Shown here: in pieces, positions 25,223-33,855 of the stretch
Position numbering within the stretch: the stretch's first letter is position 1
Layout of the letters: each line of letters opens with the position of its first letter
DNA from: Streptomyces sp. CC0208
Lineage (GTDB): Bacteria; Actinomycetota; Actinomycetes; Streptomycetales; Streptomycetaceae
NCBI RefSeq assembly: GCF_003443735.1
Contig: NZ_CP031969.1
Span: 310,001 to 374,000 of the forward strand
Direction of reading: 5' to 3'
Length of the DNA: 64,000 nt
Notes under the pieces: generated by a model
What the model saw: the letters and a program-made list of their open reading frames with translations, nothing else
What the model was told of the DNA's origin: nothing
Databases searched by the model: none
Program-made: the position numbers and the translations under genes

Positions 25223-26002
25223 GTGAAGATCGTTGTCTGCGTGAAGCACGTGCCCGACGCCACGGCGGACCGCACCTTCACCGAGGCGGGCACCACCGAC
25301 CGGGCGTCGGTCGACTCGCTGCTGTCCGAACTCGACGAGTACGCCGTCGAGCAGGCGCTGCGCCTTGCCGAGTCTGACGCCGACGCCGAGATCAGCTATC
25401 TCACCGTCGGCCCCGGCGACGCGCGCGACGCCCTGCGCAAGGCCCTGGCCATGGGCGGTGACGCGGCGATCCATGTCAGCGACGAGGACATCGAGGGCAG
25501 TGACGCGTTCGGCACGTCACTGGTGCTGGCCAAGGCGATCGAGCGGCACGGCTTCGATCTCGTGCTGTGCGGGATGGCCTCGACGGACGGCACCATGGGT
25601 GTGCTGCCCGCACTGCTGGCCGAGCGGCTCGGCGTCCCGGCCGTCACCCACCTCGAAGACCTGGCGATCGAGGACGGAACCGTCACCGGCCGCCGCGAGA
25701 GCGACGGCGCCACCGTACGGATCCAGGGCGCCCTGCCGGCCGTCGTCTCGGTGACCGACCGCTCCGGGGACGCCCGTTACCCCTCCTTCAAGGGGATCAT
25801 GGCTGCGAAGAAGAAGCCGGTGGAGACCCTCGGCCTCCCCGACCTCGGGATCGAGGCCGCCGAGGTCGGTCCGGCCGGGGCGCGGTCGGCCGTGGACACC
25901 GCGACCCGGCGCCCGCCGCGCACCAAGGGCGAGATCGTCGCCGACGAGGGGACCGGCGGCATCGCACTGGCCGCGTTCCTCACCACCAAGAAGTTCATCT
26001 GA
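25223..26002 (+). CDS. etfB: Electron transfer flavoprotein beta subunit
   Basis: A 259-residue EtfB: begins VKIVVCVKHVPD, contains ALRLAESDADAEISYLTVGP, the nucleotide segment CGMASTDGTMGVLP and the C-terminal SFKGIMAAKKKP used to dock acyl-CoA dehydrogenases. With EtfA it accepts electrons from the island's six dehydrogenases and passes them to the quinone pool. GTG start with AGGAGG six bases upstream. It starts a two-gene unit divergent from the PaaK operon. A dedicated ETF in the island supports its being a self-contained degradative unit. Confidence 0.93.
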   Translation: MKIVVCVKHVPDATADRTFTEAGTTDRASVDSLLSELDEYAVEQALRLAESDADAEISYLTVGPGDARDALRKALAMGGDAAIHVSDEDIEGSDAFGTSLVLAKAIERHGFDLVLCGMASTDGTMGVLPALLAERLGVPAVTHLEDLAIEDGTVTGRRESDGATVRIQGALPAVVSVTDRSGDARYPSFKGIMAAKKKPVETLGLPDLGIEAAEVGPAGARSAVDTATRRPPRTKGEIVADEGTGGIALAAFLTTKKFI

Positions 26003-26022
26003 CCGCGACCCGCCCTGACCTA

Positions 26023-26078
26023 CCCGCCTGCCCGCCTGCCCGCCTGCCCGCCTGCCTGCCCGCCTGCCTGCCTGCCTG
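26023..26078 (+). repeat. CCCGCCTG / CCTG microsatellite between etfB and etfA
   Basis: Four tandem CCCGCCTG units (26023-26054), one CCTG, another CCCGCCTG (26059-26066) and three CCTG units, filling most of the 92-base gap and ending just before the etfA ribosome site. The register is a multiple of four, which is prone to slippage. Length change would alter etfB-etfA spacing or the leader structure, not the reading frames. Confidence 0.8.
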
Positions 26079-26094
26079 AAGGAGTTGCATCACC

Positions 26095-27057
26095 GTGGCC
26101 GAGATCCTCGTCCTCGTCGACCACGTCGACGGTGCCGTACGCAAGCCGACCCTCGAACTGCTCACTCTGGCCCGCCGCCTGGGCGAACCCTCGGCCGTCT
26201 TCCTGGGGCCGGGCGCGGACCGCGCGTCCGAGGTTCTGGGCCGGTACGGCGCCCAGAAAATCCATGTCGTGGACGCCCCCGAGGTCGACGGCTACCTCGT
26301 CACCCCAGCCGTGGACGCCCTCACGCAGATCGCCGAGCGCACCGGCCCCGCCGCGATCCTGCTGCCGTCCGGGCCGGACGGCAAGGAGATCGCCGCGAGG
26401 GTCGCGCTGCGGCTCGGCTCCGGACTCATCACCGACGCCGTCGATGTCACCGCAGGACCCGACGGGCCGGTGACCGAGCAGTCGGCGTTCGCCGCGACCT
26501 ACCAGGTCACCGCACACGTCACCCAGGGCGTGCCGGTGATCACGGTCAAGCCGAACGCCACCGCCCCCGAGGTCGCCCCCGCCGAACCCGTCACAGAGAA
26601 GCCGGACGTCACCTTCGGCCCGGCCTCGCAGGCCGTGCGGATCCTGTCCCGCACACCGCGGGAGCGCGGCGACCGGCCCGAGCTGACCGAGGCCGACCTC
26701 GTGGTCTCCGGCGGGCGCGGGGTGAACGGCGCCGAGAACTTCGCCCTCATCGAACGGGTCGCCGACGCGCTCGGCGCGGCCGTCGGGGCGTCGCGCGCGG
26801 CCGTGGACGCGGGCTGGTACCCGCACAGCCACCAGGTCGGCCAGACAGGCACCCAGGTCTCGCCGCAGCTCTACCTCGCGGCCGGCATCTCCGGGGCGAT
26901 CCAGCACCGGGCGGGCATGCAGACGTCCAAGACCATCGTGGCCGTCAACAAGGACGCCGACGCACCGATCTTCGAGCTCGCCGACCACGGCGTGGTCGGC
27001 GACCTGTTCGCGGTGCTGCCGCAGCTGGTGGACGAGATCGAGCGGCGCCGGAGCTGA
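26095..27057 (+). CDS. etfA: Electron transfer flavoprotein alpha subunit
   Basis: A 320-residue EtfA: N-terminal [20 protein letters not shown], and the C-terminal FAD domain with [43 protein letters not shown] and [20 protein letters not shown], all strongly conserved. It binds FAD and shuttles electrons from acyl-CoA dehydrogenases to ETF:quinone oxidoreductase. The GTG start follows GGAG by about ten bases, a long spacing. No ETF-quinone oxidoreductase gene is in the window. Confidence 0.94.
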   Translation: MAEILVLVDHVDGAVRKPTLELLTLARRLGEPSAVFLGPGADRASEVLGRYGAQKIHVVDAPEVDGYLVTPAVDALTQIAERTGPAAILLPSGPDGKEIAARVALRLGSGLITDAVDVTAGPDGPVTEQSAFAATYQVTAHVTQGVPVITVKPNATAPEVAPAEPVTEKPDVTFGPASQAVRILSRTPRERGDRPELTEADLVVSGGRGVNGAENFALIERVADALGAAVGASRAAVDAGWYPHSHQVGQTGTQVSPQLYLAAGISGAIQHRAGMQTSKTIVAVNKDADAPIFELADHGVVGDLFAVLPQLVDEIERRRS

Positions 27058-27097
27058 TCTTTCACGGACCGGCCTTCCCTTCAGCCATCCATACAAC

Positions 27098-27117
27098 TAA
27101 AATCGCTAACTGATTGC
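27098..27117 (+). promoter_or_regulatory. Candidate operator upstream of the amidohydrolase operon
   Basis: CTAACTGATTGC (27106-27117) matches the island motif and shares ACTGATTGC with the reverse strand of 25124-25135. TAAAAT (27098-27103) just upstream could be a -10 box, but its -35 (TTCCCT) is poor. It lies 39 bases before the amidohydrolase ATG, suited to controlling the four-gene rightward unit. Confidence 0.5.
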
Positions 27118-27155
27118 ATCCATTGATGCGTGCAGCCTTGGCCCGAAGGAGTGTC

Positions 27156-28235
27156 ATGACGAAGATCTGGGTCAACTCGGGTGACTCCCATGTGATGGAG
27201 CCCGCCGACGTGTGGACCGCTCGGTTGTCCGCGCGGCTGGGCGCGCGGGCGCCACGCAGCGAGCGCGGCGAGAAGTACGAGATGCTCTACATCGACGGCG
27301 AGCGCATCGACCGCCAGCTCGGCGACTTCATGGACGCCATGCGTCCGCCGGGCGCCTGGGACCTGAAGGTCCGCCTCAAGGACCTCGACCAGGAGGGTGT
27401 GTGGTCCCAACTGGCCTTCCCCTCCATGGGGTTCTGGCTGGTGTCGATCACCGACCGGGAGCTGGCCAGGGAGACCGTACGGGCCTGGAACGATTGGGCC
27501 CACGAGGAGATCCTCAGCAAGAACAAGCGGGTCATCACCACCGCCTGCGTCTCGACGGCCGACATCGACGACGCGGTCGCCGAGGTGGAGCGGGTGGCGG
27601 AGCTGGGCTTCAAGGCCATCTTCCTGCCGTGTTCGACACGACCCGGCGAGGAATACGCCCTGGACCGCTGGGAGCCGTTGTGGACCGCGGTCGAGCGGGC
27701 GGGCCTGGTGCTCGGCTTCCACATCGGCACCGGCGCGCAGAACGTCGTCTTCCGCGGACCCGGCGGCGCGGTCGTCAACTACATGGAGACGACCTACCCG
27801 GGCATGCGCGTGGTGTCCCACATGGTCGCGGGCGGCGCCCTGGACCGTCACCCGGACCTGAGGATCCTCATCGCCGAGGGCGGGGCGGGCTGGGTGCCGG
27901 CCATCGGCGACCGGATGGACGAGGCTTACCGCCAGCACGGCATGTTCGTCCGGCCGAAGCTGAGCCGGCTGCCCAGCGAGATCATCCGGCAGCAGGTGTA
28001 CGCCTCCTTCCAGCACGACAAGAGCTCGGTGGAGATCGTCGAGTCGACCGGCTACCGCAACGTGATGTGGGGCGACGACTACCCCCACCTGGAAGGCACC
28101 TACGGCCACACCCAGTCCACGCTGCACGACCTGTTCGACGGCGTGTCCGACGACATCCGCGAGCGCGTCACACGCGGCACCTTCAACGAGCTGTTCGGCC
28201 TGCCGGACCAGACTCCCCAGGAGGCGGCCGTCTGA
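27156..28235 (+). CDS. Amidohydrolase-2 family (TIM-barrel metal-dependent) protein
   Basis: A 359-residue amidohydrolase/ACMSD-related protein. Metal ligands are visible in SGDSHVMEP, in LGFHIGTG, in SHMVAGGALDRHPDLR and in MWGDDYPHLEGT. Members hydrolyse C-N or C-C bonds or decarboxylate; in actinobacterial acyl-CoA clusters they are frequent but poorly understood. A ring-opening hydrolase or decarboxylase role is possible. The ATG at 27156 has GGAG seven bases upstream; an earlier start at 27114 falls inside the operator region. Confidence 0.8.
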   Translation: MTKIWVNSGDSHVMEPADVWTARLSARLGARAPRSERGEKYEMLYIDGERIDRQLGDFMDAMRPPGAWDLKVRLKDLDQEGVWSQLAFPSMGFWLVSITDRELARETVRAWNDWAHEEILSKNKRVITTACVSTADIDDAVAEVERVAELGFKAIFLPCSTRPGEEYALDRWEPLWTAVERAGLVLGFHIGTGAQNVVFRGPGGAVVNYMETTYPGMRVVSHMVAGGALDRHPDLRILIAEGGAGWVPAIGDRMDEAYRQHGMFVRPKLSRLPSEIIRQQVYASFQHDKSSVEIVESTGYRNVMWGDDYPHLEGTYGHTQSTLHDLFDGVSDDIRERVTRGTFNELFGLPDQTPQEAAV

Positions 28236-28261
28236 GCGGCGTCGACGGCAAAACCGCTCCC

Positions 28262-30682
28262 GTGACCACTCCCCCGTACCCCTCGTATCCCGAAGACCTG
28301 GAACGGCCCGGACTCGTCAGGACCGGGCGGTCGACCTTCGTACGGCCCATCCGGCCGGAGGACGCCGACCGCCTGGTCGCCTTCGTCGGCACCCTGTCCC
28401 GGGCCACCCTGGCCTACCGTTCCCTCGGCCCGGTGGTCCGCGCCCGCGACGACGTCATCCGGCGCGGCGCCCACGTGGACTACCTCAACGAGCTGGCGCT
28501 CGTCGCCCTGGACGGTGACGAGATCGCCGGCCTGGTGCGCTACGTCCGCGACCCGGAGGAACCGGAGCACGCCGAGGTCACGTTCACCATCCGGGACGAC
28601 CACCAGAGCGAGGGGTTCGGCAGGCTGCTCCTGGAGCACATCGCCGCCGCCGCGCGAGCACGGGGCATCCGGGTGCTGGAGGCCGACGTCCTCGCCGACA
28701 ACGCCCGGATGATCAACGTCTTCCTCGGCTCCGGCTACCGCACCCAAGCCGGTCCGCCCGGCCAGATCATCCACTTCGAGATCGCCGTCGATCCGCAGGC
28801 CCAGGCCGTGGCACGGGCCGAGCGCCGCGAGCAGACGGCCGTACGGCGCTCGCTCAAGCCCCTGCTCGAACCGCGCTCGGTCGCCGTGATCGGCGCCAAC
28901 CGCGACCCGCTGACCATCGGCCACGAGATCGTCGCCAACCTGCTGCGGGGCGGCTTCGCCGGCAACGTTTTCCCCATCAACCCACGGGCCGAGCGGATCG
29001 CCGGGGCGCGGGCCCATGCAAGCGTCCGGGACCTGCCCGAGCCGCCGGACCTGGCGTTGGTGGCCGTACGGGCCGAGGCTGTGCCCGGTGTCGTACGGGA
29101 GTGCGCGGAGGTCGGCGTCAAGGCGGTGGTCGTCGTCTCGACGGGCTTCGGAGAGACCGGAGTCGAAGGACGGGCCGGCGAGCTGGAGCTGGCGCGTTTC
29201 GCCCGGGCCTCCGGAATGCGGCTGGTGGGCCCGAACTGCATGGGCGTGGTCAACACGACCCCCGCGGCGCGGCTGGCCGCGACCTTCTCGCCCGCCCTGC
29301 CGACGCCCGGGCGGGTGGCGATGTCCAGCCAGTCCGGGCCGCTCGGGCTCGCAGTGCTCGACTACGCCCGGCGGCTGCGGCTCGGCTTCTCCGGCTTCGT
29401 GTCGGTGGGCCACGCCGTCGACGTCTCCACCGACGAACTGCTCCAGTGGTGGGAGGAGGACCCGGCGACCTCGGTGATCCTGCTGCACGTCGAGACCTTC
29501 GGCGATCCACGCCGTTTCGCCCGCGTCGCACGCCGGGTCGCACCGCGCAAACCGATCGTCGCGGTCCATCCGGGCCACGCGGACTCGGCGGTGAACTCGC
29601 TGTTCGCCCAGTCCGGTGTGATCCGCACCCGCAGCCTCCAAGAGCTGTTCGACGTCGCCCTGTTGCTCGCGCACCAGCCTCCCCCGCCCGGCAACCGGGT
29701 CGCCGTGATCACCAACGCGGGCGGCCCGGCGGCGCTGACGGTCGGCGCGTGCGCGGCGAGCGGTCTGTGCGTGCCCGCGCTCGGTGAGCGCACCCGGCAG
29801 ACGCTCCGGCCGGCCCTCGCACCCCGCGCCGACGTCTCCAACCCGATCGACCTGACTCCCACCGCCACCGCCGCCCACTACCGGCAGGCACTGGACGCCG
29901 CCCTGGCGGACGACGGCATCGACGCGGCCGTCGTCCTGTTCATGCCGCCGCTGGCGGACAAGCCCGACGAGGTGGCGGCGGCGATCCTCGACGCGGCCGC
30001 GGCCCGGCCCGACAAGCCCGTGCTGGCCAGCTTCCTGGGCGGCGCGGGCGTCGCCGATCTCCTGCACCACGGCGACCTGGTGGTGCCGACGTACACCTTC
30101 CCGGAGGCCGCCGCCACCTCCCTCGGACACGCTGCGGCCTACCAGACCTGGCGCAGCACCCCCGCGGGCGTCGTACCCGACCTCGCGGGCGTCGACGCCG
30201 AGCGGGCCCGCACGCTGATCACCTCCTGTGCCCCTGGGCCGGTCCCGGCAGCCGTCGCCGCCGAACTGCTCGCCTCGTACGGGATCGCCGTACGCGGGGG
30301 TGAACCGGGCCCCGGACCCGACGCGTTTCTCACCGTCCGCGCCGACCCGGTCTTCGGCCCGGTGGTCGCCTTCGGCCTCACCGGGGACTACGCCGACCTC
30401 ATGGCGGACGTCGCCCACCGCGTCACCCCCCTCAGCGACCGCGACGCCCGAGAGATGGTCCGCTCGCTTCGGGCGACTCCCCTACTGGAGAGACAGGGTG
30501 TGGACTTCGGTGCCCTTGAGGAGACCGTCCTGCGGATCTCGGCGATGGTCGAGGACCACCCCGAGATCGAGGCGCTGGAACTGCGCCCGGTACGGCTCCT
30601 GCCGCCCGGGGACGGAGTGATCGTCGCGCACGCGACGATCCGGCTGGCGGACAACACAGCAACAGCAGGAGGTTCCTCATGA
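28262..30682 (+). CDS. PatA-like GNAT / NDP-forming acyl-CoA synthetase fusion with truncated ATP-grasp
   Basis: An 806-residue fusion. Residues ~20-165 are a GNAT acetyltransferase (FTIRDDHQSEGFGRLLLEHI holds the acetyl-CoA loop). Residues ~190-640 are the CoA-binding and ligase domains of ADP-forming acetyl-CoA synthetases (VAVIGANRDPLTIGHEI, GPNCMGVVNT, SSQSGPLGLAVL). The C-terminus is a shortened ATP-grasp: after LLASYGIAVRGG it jumps to DPVFGPVVAFGLTGDYADLM, omitting the usual 60-80 residues with the ATP-binding lysine and H(K/R)..(D)GGV. Streptomyces PatA proteins acetylate and inhibit acyl-CoA synthetases; this one could tune the island's ligases. The GTG start is in frame, 26 bases after the amidohydrolase stop. 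Confidence 0.85.
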   Translation: MTTPPYPSYPEDLERPGLVRTGRSTFVRPIRPEDADRLVAFVGTLSRATLAYRSLGPVVRARDDVIRRGAHVDYLNELALVALDGDEIAGLVRYVRDPEEPEHAEVTFTIRDDHQSEGFGRLLLEHIAAAARARGIRVLEADVLADNARMINVFLGSGYRTQAGPPGQIIHFEIAVDPQAQAVARAERREQTAVRRSLKPLLEPRSVAVIGANRDPLTIGHEIVANLLRGGFAGNVFPINPRAERIAGARAHASVRDLPEPPDLALVAVRAEAVPGVVRECAEVGVKAVVVVSTGFGETGVEGRAGELELARFARASGMRLVGPNCMGVVNTTPAARLAATFSPALPTPGRVAMSSQSGPLGLAVLDYARRLRLGFSGFVSVGHAVDVSTDELLQWWEEDPATSVILLHVETFGDPRRFARVARRVAPRKPIVAVHPGHADSAVNSLFAQSGVIRTRSLQELFDVALLLAHQPPPPGNRVAVITNAGGPAALTVGACAASGLCVPALGERTRQTLRPALAPRADVSNPIDLTPTATAAHYRQALDAALADDGIDAAVVLFMPPLADKPDEVAAAILDAAAARPDKPVLASFLGGAGVADLLHHGDLVVPTYTFPEAAATSLGHAAAYQTWRSTPAGVVPDLAGVDAERARTLITSCAPGPVPAAVAAELLASYGIAVRGGEPGPGPDAFLTVRADPVFGPVVAFGLTGDYADLMADVAHRVTPLSDRDAREMVRSLRATPLLERQGVDFGALEETVLRISAMVEDHPEIEALELRPVRLLPPGDGVIVAHATIRLADNTATAGGSS

Positions 30683-31653
30683 AGGTGGGCATCTACTTCG
30701 ATCTGCGCAACCCGCCGCCGTGGCGGCAGAGTTGGTCGCGGGTCTATGGCTTCGCCCTGGAGATGTGCGAGGAGGCGGACCGGCTCGGCCTCGACTCGGT
30801 CTGGTTCTCGGAACACCACGGCTTCGAGGACGGCTATCTCCCCCAGCCGCTCACCATGGCCGCGGCTGCCGCCGCGCGCACCCAGCTGATCCGCCTGGGC
30901 ACGGCGGTCATCCCCGCACCACTGCACGCGGCCCCCGAGATCGCCGAACAGGCCGCGCTCGTAGACATCATCAGCGACGGCCGCTTGGACCTCGGGCTCG
31001 GCACCGGCTACCGGGTGCCCGAGTACCGGCTGTACGGCGCCGACCTTGCCAAGCGCTACACCACGACCGACCAGCGGGTACGGGAGATCCGCGGCCTGTG
31101 GGCCGAATCCCTGGTCACCCCAGGGCCGGTGCAGGAACCGCTGCCGATCTGGCTCGGCTACCAGGGCCCGCAGGGCGCCCGCCGGGCCGGCCGGCTCGGC
31201 ACGGGTCTGCTGTCACTCAACCCGGCCCTGCTGACGCCGTACCGGGAAGGGCTCGCCGAGAGCGGGTACGACGTGGCGGCGGGCCGTATGCAGGGCTCGT
31301 TCACCACGTTCGTCACCGAGGACCCCGACGGCGACTGGCCCGTGGTCCGCAAGCACCTGGCGTACCAGTGGGACAGCTACCGCCGGTACATGGTGGAGGG
31401 CACCGATCAGCCGCTCCCCCGCCCCATCGACCCCGAGAAGTGGCGGGAGACGGGGCTGAGCGCGACGGGTGTCGGCCAGTTCCTCTACGGCACCCCGCAG
31501 GACGTCGCCGACGCCATCAGGGCGTACGTGGCAGGGTTGCCGGTGGAGGGCGTGTTCCTGTGGGCCTCGCTGGCCGGGATGCCCGAGGAGATGGTGGCCC
31601 GGCAGGTCCAGCTGATCGCCGGGAAGCTGCGTCCGCTGCTGGCCGAGGTCTGA
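30679..31653 (+). CDS. LLM-class luciferase-like flavin/F420 oxidoreductase (second copy)
   Basis: A 324-residue TIM-barrel oxidoreductase: EEADRLGLDSVWFSEHH, IRLGTAVIPAP, DIISDGRLDLGLGTGYR and the C-terminal YGTPQDVADAIRAYV are family hallmarks. Start and upstream stop overlap (ATGA) with the PatA-like gene, preceded by AGGAGG. Only distantly like the other LLM protein at 4675. It could be a monooxygenase or an F420-linked dehydrogenase; the cofactor cannot be decided from sequence alone. Confidence 0.85.
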   Translation: MKVGIYFDLRNPPPWRQSWSRVYGFALEMCEEADRLGLDSVWFSEHHGFEDGYLPQPLTMAAAAAARTQLIRLGTAVIPAPLHAAPEIAEQAALVDIISDGRLDLGLGTGYRVPEYRLYGADLAKRYTTTDQRVREIRGLWAESLVTPGPVQEPLPIWLGYQGPQGARRAGRLGTGLLSLNPALLTPYREGLAESGYDVAAGRMQGSFTTFVTEDPDGDWPVVRKHLAYQWDSYRRYMVEGTDQPLPRPIDPEKWRETGLSATGVGQFLYGTPQDVADAIRAYVAGLPVEGVFLWASLAGMPEEMVARQVQLIAGKLRPLLAEV

Positions 31654-31714
31654 GGTTCAGGTGTCTGACATCCAGGTGTCTGGCACTCCGACGCCCGACA
31701 AGAGGAGTCACACC

Positions 31715-32230
31715 ATGTCCACGACGCCGTCGACCGGGCCCTGGGCGGGGGCCGACTTCCAGGAACCGCCCCGGACTCCCGGCGGGGTGGCCCTGTGCGG
31801 GGCGTGCCGCGCCGCCGGTTCCTGCCGGCTGGGAGTGGAGCACGAGCGGCTGGACGAGGACGGGTCGGCGGTGTTCGAGCTGTCCTGTCCGCGCGACCAG
31901 GAGGGCGGGCCCGATGTGGCGCACGGCGGCTGGACCGCGGCCGTACTGGACGACTGCCTCGGCCATCTGCCGCTGCTGCACCGAGTGTTGAGCGTGACGG
32001 CGGAGCTGACCGTGAGCTTCGTGAAGCCGGTTCCGGTGCAGCGGCCGCTGGAGGTCCGGGCCTGGGTGGAGAAGCGGGAGGGCAGGCGCTGGTACATCGC
32101 GGGCGAGATGGTGCTGCTGCCGACGCGGGCCGTGCTGGCCCGGGTCTCCGGGATCTGGGTGACCCGGGACCAGGGCCACTTCGCACGGCACCAGGAGTGG
32201 CTTGCCGGCCAGGACGCCGAGGCCAAGTAG
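31715..32230 (+). CDS. PaaI-like hot-dog acyl-CoA thioesterase
   Basis: A 171-residue hot-dog protein. VAHGGWTAAVLDDCLGHL is the PaaI/4HBT-type helix, with Asp at the catalytic position, and LTVSFVKPVPVQRPLEVRAW follows. It would release CoA from stalled or toxic acyl-CoA. A CGACRAAGSC segment near the N-terminus could bind metal. The ATG at 31715 has GAGGAG nine bases upstream; the frame is open to 31661 but that stretch includes the direct repeat CAGGTGTCTG (31658-31667, 31673-31682) in the leader. Last gene of the amidohydrolase operon. Confidence 0.82.
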   Translation: MSTTPSTGPWAGADFQEPPRTPGGVALCGACRAAGSCRLGVEHERLDEDGSAVFELSCPRDQEGGPDVAHGGWTAAVLDDCLGHLPLLHRVLSVTAELTVSFVKPVPVQRPLEVRAWVEKREGRRWYIAGEMVLLPTRAVLARVSGIWVTRDQGHFARHQEWLAGQDAEAK

Positions 32231-32688
32231 GCACCGTCGGCGGGGCCGGGGCTACGGGCTCGGTAGGAACAGTCGGCGGCCGGGGTGGCGAGTTCCGAAG
32301 GAACAGCCAGCAGGCCCGGATGACGGGCCCACAAGGAACAACCGACGGGCCGAGACAGCCGGCTCAGCAGACACGGCCGGCAGGCCGGACCGACAGGCTC
32401 AAAAGACACATGCGGCAGCCAGGGCAGCCAGTCCCAAAGGAACAGCCAGCCGGCCCCGACAGCGGGCCCAAACAGAACAGTCGGCGGGCCCGGTCAGCGG
32501 GCTCAAAAGGCACGGCCGACGGGTTGAAGCGGCGGAGCCCACAAGGAACAGCCAGCGGGCTGAGGCGGCGAGGCCCAGAAGCAACCGTCGCCAGGCCCGA
32601 CGCGGCGGACCCCGAAAGCAACCACCGACGGACCGAGGCGACGGAGCCCAGAAGGAACCTCCGGCAGGCCGGGGCGGCGGGGCTCAGT
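32231..32688. repeat. About 13 degenerate ~35-base tandem repeats between convergent genes
   Basis: The 453-base gap is filled by diverged copies of a unit starting AGGAACAGCC and continuing GGC-rich to GGGCCCACA. Unit starts are seen at 32265, 32299, 32334, 32369, 32404, 32438, 32473, 32508, 32544, 32580, 32617, 32653 and 32689, so the period is 34-37 bases. Most units carry a small inverted repeat such as GGCCCG-gatga-CGGGCC. Open frames cross the array on both strands but their products are Arg/Pro/Ala-rich and look non-coding. The last unit runs into the dehydrogenase stop. Confidence 0.85.
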
Positions 32689-33835
32689 AGGACCTGAGCC
32701 CCATGCTGCGGGCTATGCCGTTGCGCTGGATCTGACTCGTGCCCCCGGAGATCGTGGCCACGATCGACTCCCGGTACCGGAAGCTCATCACACTCTCCGT
32801 CGAGAAGCCGTGCCCCGCGCAGACCTGCATCCCGAGCCGGGCGGCCGCCACGTACGTCTCGGAGCCCTTCAGCTTCGCCATCGACCCTTCCCGTGTGCAC
32901 GGCTTGCCCTGGGCGAGCAGCCAGGCCGCCCGGTAGGCGAGCAGCCGGGCGGAGTCGATCTCGGTCTGCAGGTCGGCCATGGCGTGCGCGAGGGCCTGGA
33001 AGTTGCCGATCGGCCGACCGAAGGCGTGGCGGTTGCGGGCGTAGTCGAGCATCTCGTCGAGCGTGGCCTGGGCGGCGCCCAGATAGCCCCCGCTGATGAT
33101 CACCTTCTCCAGCTCGATGTTGGAGAGCATCACCTTCCAGCCCTCGTCGCGCGGTCCGACCAGGTTCTCCTTCGGCACCAGCGCGTCGTTGAAGAAGACC
33201 TCGTTGGTGCCCAGGATGTGCCGGGCCAGTGTCGGCGTGCGGCGCACCTCGACGCCGTCGGTCGCGGGATCGACGAGCAGCAGGCTGATGCCGCCGTGCT
33301 TGGGCTCACGGGGCCCGGTCCGCACGTACGTGGCGATGGTCGTGTCCGGCAGACCGCCACCCGTGCACCAGGCCTTCTGGCCGCGGACGAGGAAGTTGTC
33401 CCCGTGGTCCTCGGCGGTGGTCCGCAGCGCCGCGGCGTCGGACCCGCTGTCCGGCTCGCTGAGGCCGACGGCGAGCCGGTGGCGGCCCGTCATCACCTGC
33501 TCGCGGATGAAGTCGCGCTGCGCCTCGCTGCCCCACCGGAACACCGTGATGCCGGGAATGAGCACCCCGATGTAGCACATGGCCACGTCGAAGCTGGCCC
33601 GCCCGAGCTCCTCGGCGATGAGGATGAGCTCCAGCGGTCCGCCACCGTCACCGCCCTCGTCCTCGGCGAACGGGAGCGAGAACCACCCCAGCTCGGCCAT
33701 TCCGCGAAACAGCTCGGGCGGTACGACGCCCTCCTCGTCCCACTGCTTGGCCTTCTCGGCCGGGCACACGTCGGCGACGAACTTCCGAGCCGTCGCACGC
33801 AACAGGTCCTGCTCATCGGTCAGCCCGAAGTCCAC
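32684..33835 (-). CDS. Acyl-CoA dehydrogenase (sixth; long-chain/isovaleryl-like active site)
   Basis: A 383-residue dehydrogenase with VGLSEPDSGSDAAAL, RHAFGRPIGNFQALAH and C-terminal ISGGTSQIQRNGIARSMG. Gly replaces the catalytic Glu before GTSQ, while SNIELEKVIISGG provides glutamates in the helix used by isovaleryl-type enzymes. GTG at 33835 preferred: GGAG lies five bases before it, and a GTG two codons earlier would overlap the ribosome site. It stands alone at the right border of the island, ending at the tandem array. Confidence 0.88.
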   Translation of the reverse strand: MDFGLTDEQDLLRATARKFVADVCPAEKAKQWDEEGVVPPELFRGMAELGWFSLPFAEDEGGDGGGPLELILIAEELGRASFDVAMCYIGVLIPGITVFRWGSEAQRDFIREQVMTGRHRLAVGLSEPDSGSDAAALRTTAEDHGDNFLVRGQKAWCTGGGLPDTTIATYVRTGPREPKHGGISLLLVDPATDGVEVRRTPTLARHILGTNEVFFNDALVPKENLVGPRDEGWKVMLSNIELEKVIISGGYLGAAQATLDEMLDYARNRHAFGRPIGNFQALAHAMADLQTEIDSARLLAYRAAWLLAQGKPCTREGSMAKLKGSETYVAAARLGMQVCAGHGFSTESVMSFRYRESIVATISGGTSQIQRNGIARSMGLRSY

Positions 33836-33855
33836 GGCCACTCCTCGCCAGCACT

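Noticed and set aside
32231-32688. Possible CRISPR array
   Set aside because: The repeats are contiguous and diverged with no unique spacers between conserved repeats, and no cas genes are present.
32202-32690. Open frames crossing the 35-base tandem array on both strands
   Set aside because: Products are low-complexity Arg/Pro/Ala-rich or repeat translations, without ribosome sites or conserved domains.
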